DNA of 45,453 nt from an uncultured Clostridia bacterium (GCA_934183325.1 CAKPSH010000011.1:1-45453), one strand, 5' to 3'; shown: positions 16,414 to 24,637, counted from the first letter of the stretch. The notes: generated by a model from the sequence alone, not told the origin. Made by a program: numbers and translations.

Positions 16414-18054
16414 ATGAGACATAATAGATATCAAGAAGTAGTAGAATTATATAAATCAGGAATAAATGATACGGCAGTAATAGCTGAGAAATTGAAAATA
16501 AATAAAGCAACTGCAGGAAAACATTTAAGAAAAGCTAGAAAAAACGGGGATATAATTAAAACAAAAGGTTTATATGAACAAGTTATAGAACAATATAATT
16601 CTGGGGTTACTGATATAAAACAAATTGCAGATAAAACACATGGAAATGAAAGAACCATATCAAGTTATATAACTAAAGCAAGAAGTAAAGGAGAAATTGA
16701 TAAAAAAAATTCCTATGAAGAAGTTATTAAACTTTGTAACTCAACAGAATATTCATTACAGGAAATAGCAATGAAACTTGAATTAAGCCAAGCAACTATT
16801 AGACAATATTATGAAAAAGGAAGAAAACAACAACTAATTCAAAAAAAAGTAAGAGGAAAAAAGAAAACAGAGGTTGATTTTTTTGCTCAAACTATAAAAT
16901 TAAGTCAACAAGGAATGAGTAATAGAGAAATTGCGTTACAATTAGGAATTCTAGAAAAAAAAGTAGAAAGATTCCTAGCAAAATATTATGTAAAACAAAG
17001 AAAACAAAGAAAAAATGAAGAATATGATGCAGTACTGCAATTACTAAGAAATGATGTTTTATCAGTTACGGAAATATCTAGAATAACCGGAATTACGGAA
17101 AAAGAAGTAAAGAGATATATAAAAAATGCAAAAAATAATAAGGATGTAAATATAGGAAATAATTACGACCAAGTAATAAAATTATATAATTCAGGAATAA
17201 ATAGTTATGAAGAATTAGAGAAAAGATTGGGAATTAAACAATCTACGATAAGATCATATATATGTAGAGCAAAAACAGAGGGGAAGATAAAGAGGAGTTT
17301 ATCTGTAAGGCAAATAGTCGAAAAACAATATGATTTAGAAAGTACCTCTATAAAGCAAATTGCCAAGACAACAGGAATTTCAAAGGAAGTTGTAAAAAGA
17401 TTTGTAAATCGATATGAAAGCGAATGCAAAAGAAAAAAATTAGCTCTAATAAATCAAAACATTTTATCAGAAAATAGTATGCTAAGAATACAAGAAAAAT
17501 ATGGATTAAGAATGGAAATAATATTAAATATGGACCAACTTTTAAAGAAAAAATATCCATATGAAGTAGCACAGGAATTAGGTATTTCACCTCAAATAGT
17601 TTATGATATAATAGATGAGATGAATAAATCTGAGAAAAAAAGAATGATGGAGTGTTTCTTAATAAATAATGAGGTTTATCAAAAAGTAAAAGCAATGAGA
17701 AAACATGGAATTCCAGTAAGTGAAGCAATAGAAAATATAAAAGTGAGACTTAAAGGATTGGGAATTATAGAACTTGCAGAGTTGTATTATGTGCTAGAAC
17801 AAAAAAATGAGGCAGAGAAGATACTAAATGCAATAATATATGGAGAAAATAGATCTCAAGGACTAAAAGATGTTGCAAATAAAAAGAAGGCAAAAATAAA
17901 ACAAGAATTTAAAAATCAAGAAATACGAACATTTTATAAGAAAAGTCTTCAAGAATATGGAACAAAACCATCATATGAATTAATGTGTAAAAAATTTGAA
18001 GTTAGAATGTCATCAATAATAGGGTTGTTAGGAAAAGAAGAAATATGTTTATAA
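16414..18054 (+). CDS. Protein with about eight tandem helix-turn-helix repeats
   Basis: I know of no named family for this 546-residue protein. It consists of units of about 42-50 residues with a shared pattern: a YxxVIxLYNSG helix, an IAxxLGI segment, xATIRxYIxKA and a basic GKI ending. I place the units near residues 6-47, 54-96, 101-142, 157-196, 204-245, 251-292, 298-341 and a weaker one near 377-405, followed by a helical C-terminus (about 410-546). Each unit resembles a homeodomain-like or sigma-region-4-like HTH. Start 16414 follows AGAGGGGTAAT. It lies between addA and pth. DNA or RNA binding is inferred. Confidence 0.8.
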   Translation: MRHNRYQEVVELYKSGINDTAVIAEKLKINKATAGKHLRKARKNGDIIKTKGLYEQVIEQYNSGVTDIKQIADKTHGNERTISSYITKARSKGEIDKKNSYEEVIKLCNSTEYSLQEIAMKLELSQATIRQYYEKGRKQQLIQKKVRGKKKTEVDFFAQTIKLSQQGMSNREIALQLGILEKKVERFLAKYYVKQRKQRKNEEYDAVLQLLRNDVLSVTEISRITGITEKEVKRYIKNAKNNKDVNIGNNYDQVIKLYNSGINSYEELEKRLGIKQSTIRSYICRAKTEGKIKRSLSVRQIVEKQYDLESTSIKQIAKTTGISKEVVKRFVNRYESECKRKKLALINQNILSENSMLRIQEKYGLRMEIILNMDQLLKKKYPYEVAQELGISPQIVYDIIDEMNKSEKKRMMECFLINNEVYQKVKAMRKHGIPVSEAIENIKVRLKGLGIIELAELYYVLEQKNEAEKILNAIIYGENRSQGLKDVANKKKAKIKQEFKNQEIRTFYKKSLQEYGTKPSYELMCKKFEVRMSSIIGLLGKEEICL

Positions 18055-18066
18055 AAGGAGAAAAAA

Positions 18067-18624
18067 ATGTATCTAATTGTTGGGTTAGGAAATCCAGAAC
18101 CAGAATATTCAAATACAAGACATAATATGGGATTTGATGTAATAAATTGTATATCAAAAAAATATAAAATAGATGTAAATAGAACTAAATTTAATGCTTT
18201 ATATGGAAGTGGAGAAATAAATGGAGAAAAAGTAATCTTAATAAAACCTCAAACTTTTATGAACTTAAGTGGACAATCTGTAAGAGAGTTTAAAAAATTT
18301 TATAAGATACCTTGTGAAAATATAATTGTTATATATGATGACATAGATATAGAAAAAGGAAAGATAAAAATTAGAAAAAAGGGAAGTGCAGGAACGCACA
18401 ATGGTATGAAATCTGTAATTCAAGAAATTTCAACAGAAGAATTTATTAGAATTAGAGTTGGAACAGGAAAGCCAAAATTCAAAGGAGATTTAATCAACTA
18501 TGTATTAGAACCTATTGATAAAAATGAAAGAGAAATACTTGATGAGGGAATTATAGATGCAGAAAAAGCTATATCTGAAATGATGAAAAATGGTGTAGAT
18601 ATTGCAATGAACAAATTTAATTAA
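18067..18624 (+). CDS. pth: Peptidyl-tRNA hydrolase
   Basis: The 185-residue enzyme releases tRNA from prematurely dropped peptidyl-tRNA. It opens MYLIVGLGNPEPEYSNTRHNMGFDVI, which contains the substrate-binding asparagine and catalytic histidine. It also has KPQTFMNLSGQSV, VIYDDIDIEKGKIKIRKKGSAGTHNGMKS and RIRVGTGKP, all family hallmarks. Length is normal and AAAGGAG precedes the start. In most Firmicutes mfd follows pth. Here a short RNase E/G gene follows instead, 21 bases downstream. Confidence 0.97.
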   Translation: MYLIVGLGNPEPEYSNTRHNMGFDVINCISKKYKIDVNRTKFNALYGSGEINGEKVILIKPQTFMNLSGQSVREFKKFYKIPCENIIVIYDDIDIEKGKIKIRKKGSAGTHNGMKSVIQEISTEEFIRIRVGTGKPKFKGDLINYVLEPIDKNEREILDEGIIDAEKAISEMMKNGVDIAMNKFN

Positions 18625-18645
18625 AATAAGCTAATGGAGGGAAAA

Positions 18646-19821
18646 ATGAAAGAAATATTTATTAATAAAGAAAACAATAACACAACTATAGCTATTCTAG
18701 AAGATGGAAAGTTGATAGAAAGATATGAAGAAATGGAAAAAAGAGCTTATTTGGAAGAAAATATATATTTGGGTATAGTAAAAAATACACTACCAGGAAT
18801 GCAAGCAGCATTTGTAGATATAGGAGCTAATAAAAACACATTTATTCATTTAAAAGATGTATTACCAAAAGTTGATATTACAAAAGAAAAAGAAAATATA
18901 AATATGAATATAACATCAGTAATAAAAAATGGTCAAAAATTATTGGTGCAAGTAAAAAGAGATGCAACATCAATAAAAGGAGCAAAAGTTTCTACTCATA
19001 TAAGCATACCAAGTAAATATATAGTACTAATGCCAGAAAATGAGATTATAACTGCATCACAGAAATTGACGGACGAGGAGAAAAAAAGATTAATAGAAAT
19101 AGTAAAATCTGTTATTCCACCTAATTATGGTTTAATCATTAGAACATCAAGTGAAGGAAAAAGCAAAGAAGAAATACAAGATGATATAAATGCAACAATC
19201 AAAGTATGGGAAAAAATTAAAGAAAAAGCTAAAAAAATGCAAGATAAAGCACCAATATTAATAGCAGAAGGAAATGGCTTTATCAAAAAGATGATTATAG
19301 ATTTAATAGATAAAAACATTGATAAAATAATTGTAAATGATAAAAAAGAATTTGAAGTAGTAAATAATATTATAAATGATGTTGGAGAAAAGATAAAAAT
19401 AGAATTAAGAGAGAATCAAGAAATATTAGATACTTATAGTATTAAAGAGCAAATTGAAAAATCAAAACAAAGAAAAATTTACTTAAACTGTGGTGGATTT
19501 ATAACAATAGATAAGACAGAAGCATTAACAGCAATAGATGTAAATTCAGGAAAATATACTGGAAAAAAAGACTTAGAAGAAACAATTTTAAAAGTAAATA
19601 AGGAAGCTACAATTGAAATTGCAAAACAATTAAGACTAAGAGATATAGGAGGAGTAATTGTAATAGATTATATTGATATGAATACAGAAGAAGACAAGAA
19701 AAAGATAGAAGAATTATTAAAAGACGAATTAAAAAAGGATAGATCAAAAACACAAGTGGTAGGATTCTCAAAATTAAACTTATTAGAAATGACAAGAAAA
19801 CATATTAGAAGCGAAGAATAG
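18646..19821 (+). CDS. rng: RNase E/G family ribonuclease lacking the zinc-link end
   Basis: The 391-residue protein has an N-terminal S1 domain (GMQAAFVDIGANKNTFIHL near residues 44-62), an RNase H-like segment and the DNase I-like catalytic domain, with the magnesium-binding IDVNSGKYTGKKDLEETI and GGVIVIDYIDM. It ends LLEMTRKHIRSEE. Family members usually continue for roughly 70-90 residues, including the CPxC zinc-link used for oligomerisation, and this is missing. No frameshifted continuation is visible after the stop. ATG 18646 is preferred over 18634 because GGAGGG lies between them. It probably acts in mRNA decay and rRNA trimming. Confidence 0.88.
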   Translation: MKEIFINKENNNTTIAILEDGKLIERYEEMEKRAYLEENIYLGIVKNTLPGMQAAFVDIGANKNTFIHLKDVLPKVDITKEKENINMNITSVIKNGQKLLVQVKRDATSIKGAKVSTHISIPSKYIVLMPENEIITASQKLTDEEKKRLIEIVKSVIPPNYGLIIRTSSEGKSKEEIQDDINATIKVWEKIKEKAKKMQDKAPILIAEGNGFIKKMIIDLIDKNIDKIIVNDKKEFEVVNNIINDVGEKIKIELRENQEILDTYSIKEQIEKSKQRKIYLNCGGFITIDKTEALTAIDVNSGKYTGKKDLEETILKVNKEATIEIAKQLRLRDIGGVIVIDYIDMNTEEDKKKIEELLKDELKKDRSKTQVVGFSKLNLLEMTRKHIRSEE

Positions 19822-19840
19822 ATAAACATAAAAAGATAAA

Positions 19841-19861
19841 AAAAGATTTGGTAAATCTTTT
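19841..19861 (+). repeat. Inverted repeat overlapping the carD promoter
   Basis: A perfect 9-base stem (19841-19849 with 19853-19861) with a GGT loop ends on the second base of the -35 hexamer of the next promoter. It could be a weak terminator of the RNase gene or an operator. The following T run is short. Confidence 0.4.
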
Positions 19862-19888
19862 GACTTTTCCCAAAATTTATAGTATAAT
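19860..19888 (+). promoter_or_regulatory. Promoter of the carD-like gene
   Basis: TTGACT (19860-19865), 17 bases, TATAAT (19883-19888). A palindrome TGTCGACA at 19894-19901 lies at the expected transcription start. Confidence 0.75.
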
Positions 19889-19937
19889 TAATATGTCGAC
19901 AGAATGAAAATATGGGTTGAAGGGAGAGAGTGGTAAT

Positions 19938-20510
19938 ATGTTCAATATAGGAGATCACATAGTATACCCAATGCATGGAGCAGGTACAGTAGATGCCATA
20001 GAAGAAAAAAACATATTAGGAGAAAAACAATCATATTACATAATCAAAATGCCTGGGGAAGTTAAAGTAATGGTTCCAACGGCAAAAGCAGAAGAGGTTG
20101 GAGTTAGAAATATTATTGATAAAAACTCTGCACAAAGAGTATTTAAAATACTTGAAGAAAATGAGACAGAAATGGATAAAAACTGGAATAAAAGATATAG
20201 AGATAACATGGAAAAGATAAAGAGTGGAGACATATATGAAGTTGCTGATGTTGTAAGAAATTTAGCATTCAAGCAAAAAGAAAAAGGATTGTCTACAGGA
20301 GAAAAGAAAATGCTATTAAATGCAAGACAAATTTTAATCAGTGAACTAGCCTTAGCAGAAAGTTCTTCTCAAGATGAAGTCGAGAACTTAGTAGATAGTA
20401 CAATATTAAAATCATATCAAGAATTCAGAGTAGACAATATTAATACACCAACTGTGAATAAATTTATACCTTTTAATACAGATAATAATACAGATATAAA
20501 CATTGGATAA
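19938..20510 (+). CDS. CarD/CdnL-type RNA polymerase-binding regulator
   Basis: The 190-residue protein opens MFNIGDHIVYPMHGAGTV, the classic start of the CarD/CdnL Tudor-like RNA polymerase interaction domain. A basic helical C-terminal domain follows (about residues 70-160: VFKILEENETEMDKNWNKRYRDNMEKIKSGD, then LNARQILISELALA). Such proteins bind the polymerase beta subunit and stabilise open complexes, notably at rRNA promoters. The ATG at 19938 follows AGGGAGAG. The gene has its own promoter and terminator. It stands just upstream of dnaG-rpoD. Confidence 0.9.
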   Translation: MFNIGDHIVYPMHGAGTVDAIEEKNILGEKQSYYIIKMPGEVKVMVPTAKAEEVGVRNIIDKNSAQRVFKILEENETEMDKNWNKRYRDNMEKIKSGDIYEVADVVRNLAFKQKEKGLSTGEKKMLLNARQILISELALAESSSQDEVENLVDSTILKSYQEFRVDNINTPTVNKFIPFNTDNNTDINIG

Positions 20511-20534
20511 AATCGAGCAACAGCTCGATTTTTT
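20511..20534 (+). terminator. Intrinsic terminator after the carD-like gene
   Basis: An 8-base perfect stem AATCGAGC/GCTCGATT with an AACA loop and a T run. Confidence 0.88.
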
Positions 20535-20646
20535 AATGTTATAATTAGTAAAATTATATGACAATCGTATAAAAAATGATACTTTAATTTTTAATATGTG
20601 GTGATTTTATGACAAAAATTGAAGAGTAACTCTACATAAAGAAGGA

Positions 20647-20675
20647 TTTCGAAAATATCTGTCGAATAGTATAAT
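20647..20675 (+). promoter_or_regulatory. dnaG-rpoD promoter region with Spo0A-box-like sites
   Basis: A consensus TATAAT lies at 20670-20675 with no good -35 hexamer. A perfect TGTCGAA (20660-20666) stands just upstream of it, and a 6/7 match TTTCGAA is at 20647-20653. Promoters with a poor -35 and 0A boxes are often Spo0A-controlled, but control here is inferred. The rest of 20535-20700 shows nothing else I can support. Confidence 0.4.
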
Positions 20676-20703
20676 AAGTGATAAAAGAAAGGTGAAAAAT
20701 ATA

Positions 20704-22485
20704 ATGGCGAGATATAACGATGAAATAATCAATGAAGTTAGAAACAGTAATAATATTTTAGATGTTGTATCACAATATGTTGTATTAAAGAGAAGTGGTA
20801 GAAGTTATTCAGGGCTTTGTCCATTTCATAGAGAAAAATCACCATCTTTTTTTGTTTCACCAGACAAGCAAATATTTCATTGCTTTGGTTGTGGTGAAGG
20901 AGGAGATGTTTTTGGATTTATAAGGAAAATTGAAAATGTAACCTTTAAAGAAGCTGTTGAGCAACTTGCAGAAAGAGCACATATAACATTACCAACATTA
21001 ATAAATGATGAAAAAGAAATGAAATTACAACAATTAAGAGACAAAGTATATAAAATAAATTCAATTGCTTCTAATTTTTATCAAAAGAATCTATTAACAC
21101 CAAGGGCTAAACAAGCACAGGAATATGTAAAAAAAAGAAAAATGGATAGATATACATTAGAAACTTTTGGAATAGGTTTTGCAGGAAGTTTTGATGAACT
21201 ATATCAGGAATTAAAAAAAGAAGGCTTTAATGATGAAGAAATATTGGCATCAAAATTAGTATTAAAATCTGAAAAAAATGGAAGAATGTATGATGCATTT
21301 AGAAACAGACTAATGTTTACTATAAAAGATGTAAGGGATAGAGTTATAGCTTTTGGAGGAAGGGCATTAGACAATTCTAAACCTAAATATATAAATTCAC
21401 CAGACACTGTAGTTTACAATAAAGGAAGACATTTATTTGCATTAAATATTGCAAAGAAAAGTCAAGAAAAATCTATAATGCTAGTTGAAGGTTATATGGA
21501 TGCAATATCATTACATCAAAGAGATGTACACAATGTGGTTGCATCATTGGGAACTGCACTAACAGAACAGCAAGCAAGACTTCTCAATGGATTTGAAAAA
21601 GTAATAATTGGATATGACGCAGATTCAGCAGGACAGGGAGCAACACAAAGAGGATTAGAAATTTTACAAACCCTAGGATATGATATTCGAATTTTACAGA
21701 TAAGTGGTGCAAAAGATCCAGATGAATTTATATTAAAATATGGTTCAGGACAAATGAAAAATGCAATGGAAAATGCGATTTCATTAGTAGAATTTAAGGT
21801 AAAAAAATTAAAGGAAACACTTAACTTAAATAATGTAAGTGATAAGATAAAATTTCTTAATGAAACAAGTAAAATTTTATTAAAAGTGGAAAATGATATT
21901 GAAAAAGAAGTTTATATATCAAAAATATCAGAACAATATGATGTTTCAAAAGAAGCAATATATGCACAGTTAAATAAACTACAGTATGCAAATAATCAAG
22001 GAGATAAAATATTAGAGAAACCAAGAGCAATTAGGACAGTTGAAAACATTGATGAAAGAATAAAGAATAATGATAAAGATGTTATAAGAGAAAATTTAAT
22101 TTTATCAATTTTACTAAACAATAATGAAGATGATTCAAGAAAGATAAAGGAAGTTATAGAATTAAACGATTTTAAAGATGAAAAAAACAAAAAAATAGCT
22201 AAAAAATTGTATGAACAAAAAGAAATAGGAAATATTAATAATATATTAGATTTATTTGATGAAGATGAATTAATTAATCATATTACATATATAATGTCAA
22301 ATAATTGGGACATCAGTGATACAGAAAAGGCAATAGATGACATTTTAAATAAATTTTCAAAAGAAAAAATGATTAACAGAAAAACAGAAATTTTGAAAAA
22401 GTTAACTAGTGAGAAATTATCTAAAGAAGAGATGATAAAGCTTGAAGAAGAGTTAAAGAATATAAGCAAAAAAATAACCAAATAG
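20704..22485 (+). CDS. dnaG: DNA primase
   Basis: The 593-residue protein has the N-terminal zinc finger (CPFHREKSPSFFVSPDKQIFHCFGCGEGG; ligands C, H, C, C), the primase core, and a TOPRIM domain with IMLVEGYMDAISL and IIGYDADSAGQGAT. A C-terminal helicase-interacting region follows. It makes RNA primers for the replicative helicase DnaB. I chose ATG 20704, since the GTG at 20692 lies inside the ribosome binding site GAAAGGTG. It is 11 bases upstream of rpoD, the conserved dnaG-rpoD macromolecular synthesis operon. Confidence 0.96.
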   Translation: MARYNDEIINEVRNSNNILDVVSQYVVLKRSGRSYSGLCPFHREKSPSFFVSPDKQIFHCFGCGEGGDVFGFIRKIENVTFKEAVEQLAERAHITLPTLINDEKEMKLQQLRDKVYKINSIASNFYQKNLLTPRAKQAQEYVKKRKMDRYTLETFGIGFAGSFDELYQELKKEGFNDEEILASKLVLKSEKNGRMYDAFRNRLMFTIKDVRDRVIAFGGRALDNSKPKYINSPDTVVYNKGRHLFALNIAKKSQEKSIMLVEGYMDAISLHQRDVHNVVASLGTALTEQQARLLNGFEKVIIGYDADSAGQGATQRGLEILQTLGYDIRILQISGAKDPDEFILKYGSGQMKNAMENAISLVEFKVKKLKETLNLNNVSDKIKFLNETSKILLKVENDIEKEVYISKISEQYDVSKEAIYAQLNKLQYANNQGDKILEKPRAIRTVENIDERIKNNDKDVIRENLILSILLNNNEDDSRKIKEVIELNDFKDEKNKKIAKKLYEQKEIGNINNILDLFDEDELINHITYIMSNNWDISDTEKAIDDILNKFSKEKMINRKTEILKKLTSEKLSKEEMIKLEEELKNISKKITK

Positions 22486-22496
22486 GAGGATATAAA

Positions 22497-23627
22497 ATGG
22501 AGGAAAAGAAAAAACAAAAACAAGAAGAAAAAAATGATAACACTGAGATAAAAAAAGAAAAAGTAGAAGACATACTAGAAAAAGCAAAAAAGAAAGGAAG
22601 TATGACTTATGGAGAATTAGCCTCAGAATTGGAAGATGTTAATCCTGATCAAATAGATAAGGTATTTGATGCTTTTGAGAAAAGTGGAGTTGATTTATTA
22701 GATACAGACATTGATGAAGGACCAGATGTTGATGATCTAAATGAAGTAGAAGAAATCAGTCTAGAAGAAATGAATAATGTAACTGATTTCGAGGGAATTA
22801 GTGTTGATGATCCAGTTAGAATGTATTTAAGAGAAATTGGTAAAATTCCATTACTTACTTATGATGAAGAATTAGATTTAGCTAAAAGAATTCTTGAAGG
22901 AGATGAATATGCAAAACAAAAATTAGCAGAATCAAATCTAAGGTTAGTTGTAAGTATTGCAAAAAAATATTTAGGACGTGGAATGCTATTTCTTGATTTA
23001 ATACAAGAAGGAAATATGGGCTTAATAAAAGCTGTAGAGAAATTTGATTATACAAAAGGATACAAATTTAGTACTTATGCAACTTGGTGGATTAGACAAG
23101 CTATTACAAGAGCTATTGCAGATCAAGCAAGAACTATAAGAATACCTGTGCATATGGTTGAGACAATTAATAAATTAATTAGAACATCAAGACATCTATT
23201 ACAACAATTAGGTAGAGAACCTACACCAGAAGAATTATCAAAAGAATTAGATATGCCAATAGATAAAGTTATGGAAATACAAAAAATAGCACAAGATCCA
23301 GTTTCATTAGAAACACCAATTGGAGAGGAAGATGATAGTCATTTAGGAGACTTTATTCAAGATGATGATTCACCAGCCCCACAAGATTCAGCGGCATATA
23401 CTTTATTAAAAGAACAATTGGATGAGGTTATGAGTACTTTAACTCCAAGAGAAGCAAAAGTTTTAAGACTTAGATTTGGATTAGATGATGGAAAAGCAAG
23501 AACTTTGGAGGAAGTTGGAAAAGAATTTGATGTTACAAGAGAGAGAATTAGACAAATTGAAGCAAAGGCATTAAGAAAATTAAGACATCCAAGCAGAAGT
23601 AAAAAACTTAAAGATTATATGAGCTAA
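22497..23627 (+). CDS. rpoD: Primary sigma factor SigA (RpoD)
   Basis: The 376-residue sigma-70 factor has a short acidic N-terminal region with region 1.1-like helices (about 30-75). Region 1.2 is DPVRMYLREIGKIPLLT, regions 2.1-2.4 include NLRLVVSIAKKYLGRGMLFLDLIQEGNMGL and YATWWIRQAITRAIADQARTIRIPVHM. Region 3 follows, and region 4 has TLEEVGKEFDVTRERIRQIEAKALRKLR. It directs RNA polymerase to the TTGACA/TATAAT promoters seen across this window. TAGGAGG precedes the start. It is co-transcribed with dnaG. Confidence 0.97.
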   Translation: MEEKKKQKQEEKNDNTEIKKEKVEDILEKAKKKGSMTYGELASELEDVNPDQIDKVFDAFEKSGVDLLDTDIDEGPDVDDLNEVEEISLEEMNNVTDFEGISVDDPVRMYLREIGKIPLLTYDEELDLAKRILEGDEYAKQKLAESNLRLVVSIAKKYLGRGMLFLDLIQEGNMGLIKAVEKFDYTKGYKFSTYATWWIRQAITRAIADQARTIRIPVHMVETINKLIRTSRHLLQQLGREPTPEELSKELDMPIDKVMEIQKIAQDPVSLETPIGEEDDSHLGDFIQDDDSPAPQDSAAYTLLKEQLDEVMSTLTPREAKVLRLRFGLDDGKARTLEEVGKEFDVTRERIRQIEAKALRKLRHPSRSKKLKDYMS

Positions 23628-23649
23628 AATTCCTAAGGGGGAAACATAT

Positions 23650-24000
23650 ATGAGTTATATAGAAAAAGAAGAAGATAAAAAAGTAGAAGATAACAAAGAT
23701 AATAAAAAAGAAAATTTATTTAGTGCAATTTTTGCAGAAGATACAATGGTGGAAGATCCAGAAGATGTAATAAAAACAGATACTAATCCAGAAAGAAAAG
23801 AGCTATTCAAGAAAACATATGCTGCATTATTGTCTATGTTTTCTTATGATACAGATAAAAAGAAAAAGAAAAAAACAAAGGCAAATGAAAGAGATATACA
23901 AAATGAAGTCAGAGTAAGAGGAGACAATATACCTGAGAGTGTAAAAGTAACAGTTGAAAGAAAACAACCAGAAAACAATGAAAGAGAAAGAGAAAGATAA
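23650..24000 (+). CDS. Unknown small charged protein after rpoD
   Basis: I do not recognise this 116-residue protein. It is rich in K, E, D and N and probably disordered, except for a short central helix (about residues 55-67: KELFKKTYAALLSMF). A run of lysines and an arginine/glutamate-rich tail follow. AAGGGGG precedes the ATG, and it lies 22 bases after rpoD, so it is probably the last gene of the dnaG-rpoD operon. No TM segment or catalytic motif is evident. A regulator of sigma or RNA polymerase would be a guess from position only. Confidence 0.65.
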   Translation: MSYIEKEEDKKVEDNKDNKKENLFSAIFAEDTMVEDPEDVIKTDTNPERKELFKKTYAALLSMFSYDTDKKKKKKTKANERDIQNEVRVRGDNIPESVKVTVERKQPENNERERER

Positions 24001-24047
24001 TAAAAAGTATTTAAATATGAAAATATATAAGAAAAATGAAAAAGTAG

Positions 24048-24076
24048 TTGACAAAACAAAAAAAAAACGGTATACT
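24048..24076 (+). promoter_or_regulatory. Promoter of tRNA-Met
   Basis: Consensus TTGACA (24048-24053), a 17-base A-rich spacer, then TATACT (24071-24076). It ends 17 bases before the tRNA. Confidence 0.85.
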
Positions 24077-24093
24077 AGTTAAGTACTTTTTAT

Positions 24094-24170
24094 GGCGATG
24101 TAGCTCAGTTGGCTAGAGCATTCGGTTCATACCCGAAGTGTCGAGAGTTCGAATCTCCCCATCGCTACCA
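24094..24170 (+). tRNA. tRNA-Met (CAU), elongator type
   Basis: The 77-base sequence, including an encoded CCA end, folds as a full cloverleaf. The acceptor stem is GGCGATG/CATCGCT (one G-U pair), the D-arm is GCTCAGTTGGCTAGAGC, and the anticodon stem TTCGG/CCGAA holds loop TTCATAC with anticodon CAT. The T-arm contains GTTCGAATC. The first pair and the anticodon stem lack the initiator features (1-72 mismatch, three G-C pairs), so this is elongator Met. The tRNA-Ile2 alternative with lysidine is less likely from the overall sequence. Confidence 0.95.
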
Positions 24171-24182
24171 TAAAATAGGAAG

Positions 24183-24215
24183 ACATATTTCTAAAAAGAA
24201 ATGTGCCTTTTTTTT
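24183..24215 (+). terminator. Terminator after tRNA-Met
   Basis: A hairpin (24183-24192 with 24197-24204, one bulged A) is followed by a run of eight T. It directly precedes the structured repeat. Confidence 0.7.
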
Positions 24216-24264
24216 ATCTTCTCAGGAAAGTCATCTATGAAATAGTGAGTTTCCTGAGAAGATA
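24215..24264 (+). repeat. Structured repeat, copy 1: 15-base stem with conserved 20-base loop
   Basis: Left arm 24215-24229 and right arm 24250-24264 are perfect complements. The 20-base loop (24230-24249) can form a second small hairpin: TCA, then CTAT-GAA-ATAG, then TGA, with one bulged T. The same loop and stem core recur at 43120-43161, with one compensated base-pair change. Each copy lies just downstream of a terminator. It could be a mobile REP/MITE-like unit, an mRNA-end element or a small RNA. Confidence 0.75.
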
Positions 24265-24280
24265 ATTATGGAAGAATTAA

Positions 24281-24312
24281 ATTTTCTTATGTGCCTTTGG
24301 CACTTAGAAAAT
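24281..24312 (+). repeat. Second hairpin of the copy 1 element
   Basis: ATTTTCT (24281-24287) pairs with AGAAAAT (24306-24312) around an inner GTGCC-TTT-GGCAC hairpin (24291-24303). The right arm and following bases (TTAGAAAATGTT, then TTCTT and T residues) recur after copy 2, where the left arm is missing. The tail ends in TTGTTTTTTAT and could act as a terminator. Confidence 0.6.
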
Positions 24313-24348
24313 GTTATTCTTGTTTTTTATAAGATTATATAAACAAAA

Positions 24349-24376
24349 AATGGACTCTATAAAAGCCCATTTTATT
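24349..24376 (-). terminator. Terminator of the 56-residue gene
   Basis: On the minus strand AAATGG and CCATTTTTTG form a short stem with a T run just after the stop codon. Confidence 0.55.
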
Positions 24377-24542
24377 TCTTTTCATTTGGAATAACAATAT
24401 TTTTCTTATTATTAGAATCATCATTATTTTTATTAATATTAACATGACTATAGACAGGAGAAATATTTAAAGAACCATCTCCATTAACAATTTCATAATC
24501 CTTATCTTTATCTTCTTTATCGTCATTAACAAAACTACTCAT
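24372..24542 (-). CDS. Unknown 56-residue acidic/asparagine-rich protein
   Basis: A short open frame on the minus strand starts at ATG 24542-24540 after AAAGGATT and ends at TAA 24374-24372. The peptide opens MSSFVNDDKEDKDKDYEIVN, continues GDGSLNISPVYSHVNI and ends in NIVIPNEKK. The ordered central part flanked by charged tails, the good binding site and the terminator directly after the stop argue that it is real. I do not recognise the family. A palindrome AATGG-AAAA-CCATT lies in its leader. It is convergent with the tRNA unit and divergent from the NUDIX gene. Confidence 0.6.
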   Translation of the reverse strand: MSSFVNDDKEDKDKDYEIVNGDGSLNISPVYSHVNINKNNDDSNNKKNIVIPNEKK

Positions 24543-24637
24543 TTTTAATCCTTTCTTAATGGAAAACCATTAAAAATATATTATAAGAAAATTGTAACAC
24601 AAACTTATAAAAAAAACAAGAAAATTAAAAATAATAA

